A DNA stretch of 64,000 bases from Bacteroides uniformis. Its GTDB lineage: Bacteria > Bacteroidota > Bacteroidia > Bacteroidales > Bacteroidaceae. Shown here piece after piece: positions 45,148 to 56,677 of the stretch (positions are counted from its first letter, which is position 1; every line of letters starts with the position of its first letter). The notes under the pieces were generated by a model. The model was given only the letters and a program-made list of their open reading frames with translations, searched no databases and had not been told where the DNA came from. Location of the stretch: the NCBI RefSeq assembly GCF_025147485.1, contig NZ_CP102263.1, positions 1,687,501-1,751,500 on the forward strand, read 5' to 3'. A program made the position numbers and the translations under genes.

Positions 45148-45756
45148 ATGAGTGCTTATTATGACCTTTATGAAACGCCCGTCCCCGAAGGCGAGGAACC
45201 GAAGTCGCTGCATGCCCGTGTCTGTTCCAAGGGAACCATTTCTGGTAAAGAGTTTATGGAACGGGTTTTTCGTGAAGAACATATGCCCCACGCCATGGTT
45301 GTGGGTATTGTGCAAGCCATCACCACTACGCTTGGAGACTGGCTGGCAAAGGGCTATACGGTGGAGATAGAGGGACTTGGCTTCTTCAGCACCACGCTGA
45401 AGTGTACCCATCCGGTGATGAATAAGAAAGAAGTACGTGCGGAGTCGGTCAAGATGTCCACGGTGAAATTCCGTCCCGGCATCGAATTCAAACGTTATGT
45501 GGCAGGTAAGATGGAGTTGGAACGTGCGGATAAACGCTTTTTCCCGGATAAACCGAAAGCAATGGGCGACATGGTTGCCCGTGAAAAAAGCATGATGGAC
45601 TTTCTGGAGGCTAATGTCTGTATTACTCGTGCAGAATATTCCCGCCTTGTCCATGTCACCGCCCGCCGGGCTTCGAGGGATTTGCAGACATTTATCGATT
45701 CCGGCGTGATTCGCAAGCGTGGTGCCGGCCGTTCTGTGGTCTATGTCAAGGGGTGA
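45148..45756 (+). CDS. HU-like DNA-binding protein with winged-helix tail
   Basis: A 202-residue protein. Residues 1-130 resemble the HU-related family of Bacteroidales (VEIEGLGFFSTTLK is the HU beta-arm entry; KFRPGIEFKRYV follows). Residues 145-202 look like a winged helix: ITRAEYSRLVHVTARRASRDLQ then FIDSGVIRKRG-GRSVVYV. The tail suggests sequence-specific binding in addition to bending. It lies next to a perfect palindrome and just upstream of an rRNA operon; whether it controls either is inference. Confidence 0.8.
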   Translation: MSAYYDLYETPVPEGEEPKSLHARVCSKGTISGKEFMERVFREEHMPHAMVVGIVQAITTTLGDWLAKGYTVEIEGLGFFSTTLKCTHPVMNKKEVRAESVKMSTVKFRPGIEFKRYVAGKMELERADKRFFPDKPKAMGDMVAREKSMMDFLEANVCITRAEYSRLVHVTARRASRDLQTFIDSGVIRKRGAGRSVVYVKG

Positions 45757-45771
45757 ACTTAGTATATTCCG

Positions 45772-45792
45772 ATGCGCGCGCGTATATATATA
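45772..45792. repeat. Alternating purine-pyrimidine tract
   Basis: Twenty-one bases alternate purine and pyrimidine: a (GC)n block followed directly by a (TA)n block. Such DNA can adopt Z-form or melt under negative supercoiling. It lies 15 bases after the HU-like stop codon. Confidence 0.8.
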
Positions 45793-45910
45793 ATGTGTCC
45801 CCTTCCTTCCTGCCTTTCTTTCCCTTTAAAAAACATGCTTTAAAACATATCTATCAATCAGCTAGTTATGAAAAAGTTCACGTAAACCCTCAAAAAAAGC
45901 TTGTATATAT

Positions 45911-45941
45911 TTTGCAGATGTCCGTAAAAGCCCTACTTTTG
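45911..45941 (+). promoter_or_regulatory. rRNA promoter P1
   Basis: TTTG (45911-45914), 19-base spacer, TACTTTTG (45934-45941). Both elements are exact consensus. Downstream GCATCCGCTTTC is shared with P2 and P3. Confidence 0.8.
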
Positions 45942-46088
45942 CATCCGCTTTCGGGAACGAAGGCGGCGATGTTTTGACATTCTGACAGTAAAACGGAGCG
46001 GTAAGCTTCCATTTTTCTCTTCTTTGCCATAGGTTTCTTTCGGAACTTCGGCCTTGGAAAAGAAAAATGAAAAAAAACTTCCGAAACA

Positions 46089-46121
46089 TTTGGAAGTTAT
46101 GCTTTAAAGTCCTTACCTTTG
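46089..46121 (+). promoter_or_regulatory. rRNA promoter P2
   Basis: TTTG (46089-46092), 21-base spacer, TACCTTTG (46114-46121), preceded by an A-tract (46069-46077). It lies in a repeat unit nearly identical to that of P3. Confidence 0.85.
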
Positions 46122-46275
46122 CACCCGCTTTTGAAAACGAAAGCAGCGCGAGTTGACATTCTTTTTAAAGAAACGGTGCCTGGTCCTTCTTCCTTTTTCT
46201 TTTTGCCTCCCTTTCGACAAGAGAGACGACGAGGAAAGAGAAAAAAAGAAAAAATGAAAAAAACTTCCGAAAATA

Positions 46276-46308
46276 TTTGGAAGATATGCTTTAAAGTTCT
46301 TACCTTTG
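46276..46308 (+). promoter_or_regulatory. rRNA promoter P3
   Basis: TTTG (46276-46279), 21-base spacer, TACCTTTG (46301-46308), with an A-rich upstream stretch. It is closest to the 16S gene, giving a leader of about 260 bases. Confidence 0.85.
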
Positions 46309-46347
46309 CATCCGCTTTCTGAAAAGAACAGCAATCGTGAAACAAGC

Positions 46348-46360
46348 GATCTTTGAACAG
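46348..46360 (+). promoter_or_regulatory. boxA-like antitermination element before 16S
   Basis: GATCTTTGAACAG in the leader resembles boxA, and a similar GTTCTTTGACATG occurs before the 23S gene. Such elements recruit the Nus factors in rRNA operons of other bacteria. Confidence 0.5.
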
Positions 46361-46577
46361 ATTTACATAAACAATACAAGTAGTACAAGAGCAGGTGCTT
46401 CGCAAATTAATAATTGGAAACTAATGATTAAGGCGCGTCGTACCTGGGTAAAACAAAAGAACCGTCAATACTTATTTTATATAGATAGGTAAAGATAGAC
46501 TTTTTGAATTCGAGCGTCCTGAACAGATAATTAAGCTGTCGCACTTTAATTTTTAATATGCGCAGTCAAGATACTTT

Positions 46578-48105
<1,528 letters not shown>

Positions 48106-48240
48106 CTGGAGTGACGTCTCGACTCGATCGTTGGTTCTTGAAGTTATGCTTCCATAAGAACCTCTTGTACTGCGCGTACTTGTTTATTAAAATATACGAG
48201 AAAAGTAGAAGCCGAGCCGTAAGGCGAGGGTTTGACTGAC

Positions 48241-48314
48241 AGTCCTATAGCTCAGTTGGTTAGAGCGCTACACTGATAATGTAGAGGTCGGCAGTTCAAC
48301 TCTGCCTGGGACTA
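48241..48314 (+). tRNA. tRNA-Ile (GAT)
   Basis: A 74-base cloverleaf: acceptor AGTCCTA pairs with TGGGACT (one G-T), anticodon GAT at 48275-48277, T-loop TTCAACT, discriminator A. The 3-prime CCA is not encoded. It lies in the 16S-23S spacer. Confidence 0.95.
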
Positions 48315-48321
48315 CTTCAAA

Positions 48322-48395
48322 GTTGAAAACTGAAAATTGAGAAATGAAAATCGGGAACTCTCCGGATTTTCCACTTTCCACTTTCCGTTTTCCAC
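48322..48395. repeat. Inverted repeat in the spacer between the two tRNAs
   Basis: The left arm 48322-48353 (GTTGAAAACTGAAAATTGAG...) and the right arm 48364-48395 (...CCACTTTCCGTTTTCCAC) are imperfect complements of 32 bases around a ten-base loop. GAAAATTGA-type repeats are common in Bacteroides spacers. The hairpin could guide separation of the two tRNAs. Confidence 0.75.
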
Positions 48396-48404
48396 TTATA
48401 AGAA

Positions 48405-48478
48405 GGGGGATTAGCTCAGCTGGCTAGAGCACCTGCTTTGCACGCAGGGGGTCAACGGTTCGAATCCGTTATTCTCCA
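48405..48478 (+). tRNA. tRNA-Ala (TGC)
   Basis: A 74-base cloverleaf: acceptor GGGGGAT pairs with ATTCTCC with two G-T pairs, anticodon TGC at 48439-48441, T-arm GGTTCGAATCC, discriminator A. CCA is not encoded. Confidence 0.95.
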
Positions 48479-48513
48479 CTCCGTTTTGATTATTGTTTTA
48501 TAATTGAAACACC

Positions 48514-48526
48514 GTTCTTTGACATG
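48514..48526 (+). promoter_or_regulatory. boxA-like element before 23S
   Basis: GTTCTTTGACATG in the spacer between tRNA-Ala and 23S, similar to the leader element at 46348. Confidence 0.45.
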
Positions 48527-48591
48527 ATGTGACCAAAAAAAAGTAAAGTTAAAAGCTGAAAGTATATATCGACCATACGTGATCGGTAAGA

Positions 48592-51468
<2,877 letters not shown>

Positions 51469-51544
51469 GCCTTCCGTGTATGGAGGTATATACGTTCAGC
51501 AATGTATGGACACTTTACTTTTTTCTCATCATGTCTGCCTTATT

Positions 51545-51653
<109 letters not shown>

Positions 51654-51661
51654 TTCAGAAG

Positions 51662-51699
51662 AAGCCTCCGTGTCTGATAAGGATACGGAGGCTTTGTTC
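51662..51699 (+). terminator. Intrinsic terminator of the rRNA operon
   Basis: AAGCCTCCGTGTC (51662-51674) pairs with GATACGGAGGCTT (51682-51694) with one G-T pair, 13 bp, followed by TTTG and T-rich sequence. It begins about ten bases after 5S. Confidence 0.88.
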
Positions 51700-52018
51700 G
51701 TTTTATATACCTCTCCTCTAACATTCCGTTTCTACCGCTAATCACTATACCTTATTATATATAATTATTCATCATATATTCATCAGATTAATTCCCGAAT
51801 TAAGGTGCTAAATGAATGATTAAAAACTTTTAAATCAGTATTTTATATCCTATTTCCACTTTCGTATTTCATATATTCTTCGTACCTTTACAGTGTATTA
51901 AAAGGTATAGTAAATCCTTTAATCAGTGAACAATTTAATCTTTTTACAAAAGAAAGTAACATAGCTGTAAAACAAATAAGAGAGACATCTGTTATTTATT
52001 GTAGAATCATTAGACGAC
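51700..52018 (+). other. Intergenic region before the second secreted-protein gene
   Basis: About 319 AT-rich bases. Apart from the weak promoter at 51860-51890 I see no gene, repeat or structured RNA. A reading frame on the minus strand across its end (51919-52251) is a shadow. Confidence 0.5.
51860..51890 (+). promoter_or_regulatory. Weak promoter of the 52019 gene
   Basis: TTTC (51860-51863), 19-base spacer, TACCTTTA (51883-51890), each one base from consensus. The leader would be about 120 bases. Confidence 0.45.
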
Positions 52019-52465
52019 ATGAAAACAACTGTAAAGACATTCTGGATATGCATGCTACTGATGTTGACTTGCAGCATTAGCGGTAAAGCCATTGACCTGG
52101 TGCAGGTGGATGACAGAATGGCCGGAACTGCTGAAGTTTCCGCTTCTTTATCTTCATGTTCTTCTACTTCCGACAATAGTATTGACAAGAAGAATTCATT
52201 GTTCACGAATACCAAGTTCGCATGGACTACGGATGTCGAACTGGGAAACAAACCGGTTTCCGAAACTTACTCTTCTCATCAACAGCGTTTGCGCAGGGTG
52301 ATTGAAGACAATCTTTTCCTCAGAAACATTCTTTTGATGTTATCCAACCACGAGAATCTACTCGTGCAAGGCCGCTCTAAATTATACTACTCAGATAAAG
52401 ACCCGTACTATGCATTGACGGGCAGTGATTACTATATTTATACGCTTCGGCGGATTTTGATTTAG
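52019..52465 (+). CDS. Short secreted protein with C-terminal TLRRILI motif (copy B)
   Basis: A 148-residue protein of unknown function with a signal peptide (MKTTVKTFWICMLLMLTCSISGKA). The mature part is Ser/Thr/Asn-rich, then has a helix-like stretch (RLRRVIEDNLFLRNILLML), and the protein ends DYYIYTLRRILI. This ending and size match the gene at 10930; the rest has diverged, so they are distant paralogs. It stands alone after the rRNA operon, with about 200 bases before the exbB gene. No catalytic motif is visible. Confidence 0.75.
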   Translation: MKTTVKTFWICMLLMLTCSISGKAIDLVQVDDRMAGTAEVSASLSSCSSTSDNSIDKKNSLFTNTKFAWTTDVELGNKPVSETYSSHQQRLRRVIEDNLFLRNILLMLSNHENLLVQGRSKLYYSDKDPYYALTGSDYYIYTLRRILI

Positions 52466-52664
52466 CCAACTTTTCTTCTTATTGATTTCCCCCTTTTTCT
52501 CCTTATTGTCTTGAAGAGACTGAAGGCAGGTGACCTTTAGTGTACATATATGTTAGTTAAGGTTGCAAGGATGATTACGCCCTGTCGGTTCGTAAGCGGG
52601 AAGTCGTATCCCTATGCTTTATTTTCAAAACTCTATTTAAATACCAACAATTAAACTTTTCATC

Positions 52665-53477
52665 ATGGAAACTACTCAAAAAAAAGCAGCCTCTTTTAAA
52701 GGCATCAGATCCGCCGGTTGGGTAATCGTAATCTGTTTTATCATCGCCGTGCTTATTTTTCACTTTGTGTTGGGAAATCCCTCCAACTTTATGAACAACG
52801 ACCCGAACAACCATCCGTTGCCGGGTAACTTCCTCGGTACCATCTATAAAGGTGGATTCATTGTTCCTGTAATTCAAACGCTTTTGCTGACTGTCATCGC
52901 ACTGAGTATTGAACGTTATATTGCCATTGGCGCTGCCTTTGGTAAGGGGTCATTGGTGAAATTCGTAGCTAACATCAAAGCAGCCTTGGCTGAAGGTGAT
53001 ATGAAGAAGGCACAACAAATCTGCGATTCACAACGTGGTTCTGTAGCCAATGTGGTAAATGCCACTTTGAAGAAGTATGCCGAGATGGAGAATGACACAG
53101 AGCTGTCCAAAGACCAGAAACTGCTTGCCATCCAGAAGGAATTGGAAGAAGCCACTGCGCTGGAACTGCCGATGATGGAGCAGAATCTTCCTATTATTGG
53201 TACCATCACGACTTTAGGTACATTGATGGGATTGCTCGGTACAGTTATCGGTATGATCCGTTCATTTGCCGCCCTTGCAGCCGGAGGTTCAGCCGACTCC
53301 ATGGCTCTGTCGCAAGGTATTTCTGAGGCTTTGATTAATACTGCCTTCGGTATCTTGACCGGTGCATTGGCCGTTATCTCCTACAACTATTATACAAACA
53401 AGATTGACAAGTTGACTTACAGCCTCGATGAGGTTGGTTTCTCCATCGTGCAGACTTTTGCAGCTACCCATAAATAG
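52665..53477 (+). CDS. exbB: MotA/TolQ/ExbB proton channel protein
   Basis: A 270-residue inner-membrane protein. Transmembrane segments lie near residues 18-38, 62-85 (FIVPVIQTLLLTVIALSIERY), about 170-200 (PIIGTITTLGTLMGLLGTVIGM) and 220-245. The GTxxGLLGTVIGM stretch is the family signature. With the two ExbD proteins and TonB that follow, it converts the proton gradient into outer-membrane transport energy. Confidence 0.92.
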   Translation: METTQKKAASFKGIRSAGWVIVICFIIAVLIFHFVLGNPSNFMNNDPNNHPLPGNFLGTIYKGGFIVPVIQTLLLTVIALSIERYIAIGAAFGKGSLVKFVANIKAALAEGDMKKAQQICDSQRGSVANVVNATLKKYAEMENDTELSKDQKLLAIQKELEEATALELPMMEQNLPIIGTITTLGTLMGLLGTVIGMIRSFAALAAGGSADSMALSQGISEALINTAFGILTGALAVISYNYYTNKIDKLTYSLDEVGFSIVQTFAATHK

Positions 53478-53570
53478 TTGACTGCTGATAGTTGGAGCTG
53501 CGCTGTGACGTAGGCTTCTATTATCTATTCAACGAATGAATTCTCAATTTTAATTTTCAATGAAACGATT

Positions 53571-54176
53571 ATGGGCAGAGCGAAAATAAAAAAGAAAAGT
53601 ACGTTCATCGATATGACGGCGATGAGTGACGTAACTGTACTGCTGCTGACCTTCTTCATGCTGACTTCTACGTTCGTGAAGAAAGAGCCGGTACAAGTAA
53701 CGACTCCCGCCTCTGTATCCGAGATTAAGATTCCGGAGACAAATGTACTCCAGATATTGGTCGATCCGAGCGGAAAAGTATTTATGAGTCTGGACAAGCA
53801 GTCCGACTTGCGCGAAGTGCTGGAAGCTATGGGGCAGGAGTATGGAGTGACTTTCACTCCGGAGGAAACTAAAAAATTCATGCTGGCGTCTACCTTTGGT
53901 GTGCCGATGAAGAGTATGAAGAAATACCTCGACTTGCCGCAAGACCAGCAAGATGCTGTATTGAAGAATGAGGGGATACCGACAGACAGTATTGACAATC
54001 AGTTCAAGGCCTGGGTACGCAACGCCCGTGCAGTGAACAGTGATTTGCGCATTGCCATCAAGGCAGATGCCAATACTCCTTATTCCGTAATAAAAAATGT
54101 GATGAACTCACTTCAGGACCTCAGAGAGAACCGGTACAACCTGATTACTTCTCTGAAGACCACAAGTGAAGAGTGA
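53571..54176 (+). CDS. exbD: ExbD/TolR-family biopolymer transport protein (first)
   Basis: A 201-residue protein with one TM near residues 17-37; the proton-binding Asp lies in MTAMSDVTVLLLTFFML. The periplasmic domain is longer than in Escherichia coli ExbD (141). It is the first of two tandem ExbD genes; they are only distantly similar. Confidence 0.9.
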   Translation: MGRAKIKKKSTFIDMTAMSDVTVLLLTFFMLTSTFVKKEPVQVTTPASVSEIKIPETNVLQILVDPSGKVFMSLDKQSDLREVLEAMGQEYGVTFTPEETKKFMLASTFGVPMKSMKKYLDLPQDQQDAVLKNEGIPTDSIDNQFKAWVRNARAVNSDLRIAIKADANTPYSVIKNVMNSLQDLRENRYNLITSLKTTSEE

Positions 54177-54215
54177 CAAGCTACGAGTTACAAGTAGAAC
54201 AAGAAAGGAAACATT

Positions 54216-54866
54216 ATGGCTGAAATACAAGAAAGCGGCAACAAGAAAGGTGGAAAAAGCAAGCAGAAGAAAATGACTGTCAGGGTGGACTTTACACCTA
54301 TGGTGGACATGAACATGTTGCTGATTACCTTCTTTATGCTTTGTACCTCACTGAGCAAACCTCAGACCATGGAGATAAGCATGCCGAGCAATGACAAGAC
54401 CATCACCGAGGAGCAGCAGACCAAAGTCAAGGCTTCCCAAGCCATCACGCTGTTGCTGGGGGATGACAACAAGTTGTATTATTACGAAGGGGAACCTAAC
54501 TACAAGGACTATACTTCACTGAAGGAAACTACCTATCAGGCGGATGGTCTGCGGGCAATGCTTCTGCAACGTAATAGAGTTGCTGTGAACGAGGTGAACA
54601 GACTGAAGCAGCAGAAACTGGATCTTAAGATATCAGAGGATGACTACCGGAAACAGCTTTCCGAGATAAAAAGCGGAAAGGATACGCCGACAGTCATCAT
54701 CAAGGCTACCGATAAGTCTTCGTACAAGAATCTGATTGATGCTCTCGATGAAATGCAGATATGTAATATAGGTAAGTATGTGATAACGGATATTGCCGAA
54801 GCCGACGAGTTCTTGATGAAGAACTACGAAAGCAAGGGCGAATTGTCCCAGAACATTGCTGAATGA
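54216..54866 (+). CDS. ExbD/TolR-family biopolymer transport protein (second)
   Basis: A 216-residue protein with a basic N-terminus (KKGGKSKQKK), one TM near residues 28-47, and the conserved aspartate in VDFTPMVDMNMLLITFFML. A long periplasmic part ends DALDEMQICNIGKYVITDI. Probably pairs with the first ExbD in a heteromeric complex with ExbB. Confidence 0.9.
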   Translation: MAEIQESGNKKGGKSKQKKMTVRVDFTPMVDMNMLLITFFMLCTSLSKPQTMEISMPSNDKTITEEQQTKVKASQAITLLLGDDNKLYYYEGEPNYKDYTSLKETTYQADGLRAMLLQRNRVAVNEVNRLKQQKLDLKISEDDYRKQLSEIKSGKDTPTVIIKATDKSSYKNLIDALDEMQICNIGKYVITDIAEADEFLMKNYESKGELSQNIAE

Positions 54867-54894
54867 TGTGTAACACCCAAAGAAAGGAAAGAAT

Positions 54895-55710
54895 ATGGCT
54901 AAAGTAGATTTAAGCTCCCAAGCATGGTGTGACCTCGTGTTCAGTGGTAAGAACAAAGCATATGGAGCCTATAAGATGCGTGAGACCTCTCCCAGACGGC
55001 ACAACATTGCCGTGATACTGGTAATTGTAATTGCATTGATAGGTTTCAGTATCCCTACGCTGATAAAGATGGCTACCCCCAAACAGAAAGAGGTGATGAC
55101 CGAAGTGACTACCCTTTCGCAGCTGGAAGAACCGGAAGTGAAGCAGGAAGAGATGAAGCGGATAGAGCCCGTGGCCCCACCGCCGCCTGCATTGAAAAGC
55201 TCCATTAAGTTTACCGCTCCCGTCATCAAAAAGGATGAGGAAGTGAGGGACGAGGATGAAATAAAAAGCCAGACAGAACTGACGGAAACGAAAGTTGCCA
55301 TCTCCATTGCCGACGTGAAAGGTAATGACGAGGAACACGGCAAGGACATCGCCGACTTGAAACAAGTGGTGACGCAGGCCGAACCGGAACCTGAAAAGGT
55401 TTTCGATATGGTAGAGCAGATGCCCCAGTTCCCCGGTGGTCAGGCCGAGATGATGCAGTTCATCAGCAAGAATATGAAGTATCCGACCATTGCCCAGGAA
55501 AACGGTACGCAAGGGCGTGTAACCTGCCAGTTTGTGGTAGGTGCCGACGGCAAGGTGCGTGATGTGAAAGTGCTGAGAGGTGTAGACCCCTATCTGGATA
55601 AAGAAGCTGTCCGTGTGATTATGTCCATGCCCAAATGGATTCCCGGCAAGCAGAATGGTAAGGCCGTATCGGTGAAATATACGATACCGGTGATGTTTAG
55701 ATTACAATAA
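54895..55710 (+). CDS. tonB: Energy transducer TonB
   Basis: A 271-residue protein. One TM near residues 35-55, a Pro/Glu/Lys-rich linker (EPVAPPPPALK), and a C-terminal TonB domain (residues about 185-271: MKYPTIAQENGTQGRV, VSVKYTIPVMFRL). It spans the periplasm and opens TonB-dependent receptors such as SusC-type porins. Ends 11 bases before the PstS-like gene. Confidence 0.93.
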   Translation: MAKVDLSSQAWCDLVFSGKNKAYGAYKMRETSPRRHNIAVILVIVIALIGFSIPTLIKMATPKQKEVMTEVTTLSQLEEPEVKQEEMKRIEPVAPPPPALKSSIKFTAPVIKKDEEVRDEDEIKSQTELTETKVAISIADVKGNDEEHGKDIADLKQVVTQAEPEPEKVFDMVEQMPQFPGGQAEMMQFISKNMKYPTIAQENGTQGRVTCQFVVGADGKVRDVKVLRGVDPYLDKEAVRVIMSMPKWIPGKQNGKAVSVKYTIPVMFRLQ

Positions 55711-55721
55711 GTGTGTGTGTT

Positions 55722-56672
55722 ATGAAAACGGTGAAACAACTTCAGCTTTCAGGCTTGCTGGTGCTGCTGACTCTGCTGTCTGCCTGCCAAAGCAAGCCCA
55801 AGGACGGACAAACGGATACGTATACCTCCGGTGTGATTGCAATTGCTGCGGACGAAAGTTTCCAGCCTATTGTGCAGGAAGAAATTGACGTGTTCGAAGG
55901 ACTGTTCCCCTTGGCAGGAATTGTGCCCCGTTATGTGACGGAAGTCGATGCCGTCAACCTCTTGCTCAAGGACAGTCTGCGGTTGGCAATAACCAGTCGC
56001 AGACTGACTCCCGAAGAGATGAATTCCTTCAATAGCCGGAAGTTTTTTCCGCAGGAGATAAAGATTGCTACGGACGGGCTGGCATTGATAACCCATCTTG
56101 GCAATCCGGATTCATTGATTAGTGTGAAGGACATCCGCCGCATCCTGACGGGTGATGCGAAGCAGTGGAAAGATATCTATCCGGCTTCCCGTCTGGGGGA
56201 TATCAGTCTTGTGTTTGACAACAAGAACTCCAGTACCGTACGTTTTGCTGTCGATTCCATCTGTAAGGGTGTACCGCTTTCCAGTCAGTTGAAAGCGTTG
56301 AAAACCAATAGGGAGGTGATTGACTACGTGGCCCGCACGCCTGATGCCATCGGTATTATCGGCGTGAACTGGCTGAGCGACCGGAATGACAGTACGGGGC
56401 TCTCTTTCAGTAAAGAGGTGCGGCTGATGTCCGTCAGTGCTGCTGACAAGGCCATGCCGGACAACAGTTACAAACCCTATCAGGCGTATTTGTATTACGG
56501 TGATTATCCGTTGGCACGCAGCATCTATGCCTTGTTGAATGATCCGCGGAGCGCACTTCCGTGGGGATTTGCCTCTTTCCTCGCTTCCGACCGGGGACAG
56601 CGGATTATATTGAAGTCGGGATTGGTCCCCGCCACCCAACCGGTGCGCGTGGTGAACGTCAAGGATGAATAA
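55722..56672 (+). CDS. PstS-like substrate-binding lipoprotein
   Basis: A 316-residue lipoprotein (signal ending LLSACQSK). The domain resembles PstS: VIAIAADESFQPIVQEEID at the start, SRRLTPEE where PstS has the anion-binding serine region, and a GIIGVNWLSDR-like block. No pst permease or ATPase genes lie nearby; instead it is linked to exbBD-tonB and a TPR gene, so phosphate transport is not certain. A GTG nine bases upstream is less likely as start. Confidence 0.75.
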   Translation: MKTVKQLQLSGLLVLLTLLSACQSKPKDGQTDTYTSGVIAIAADESFQPIVQEEIDVFEGLFPLAGIVPRYVTEVDAVNLLLKDSLRLAITSRRLTPEEMNSFNSRKFFPQEIKIATDGLALITHLGNPDSLISVKDIRRILTGDAKQWKDIYPASRLGDISLVFDNKNSSTVRFAVDSICKGVPLSSQLKALKTNREVIDYVARTPDAIGIIGVNWLSDRNDSTGLSFSKEVRLMSVSAADKAMPDNSYKPYQAYLYYGDYPLARSIYALLNDPRSALPWGFASFLASDRGQRIILKSGLVPATQPVRVVNVKDE

Positions 56673-56677
56673 CTAAA

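Larger units (their letters stand above)
45757..46577 (+). other. Regulatory region and leader of the rRNA operon
   Basis: About 820 bases without a protein gene. It holds an alternating GC/TA tract, three tandem promoters 180 and 187 bases apart, A-rich tracts upstream of promoters 2 and 3, a boxA-like element, and the 16S leader. Open frames on the minus strand here follow the repeats and are not genes. Confidence 0.8.

Noticed and set aside
46097-46405. 102-codon minus-strand frame rich in Phe and Lys
   Set aside because: It lies in the duplicated rRNA promoter region and arises from its A/T-rich repeats.
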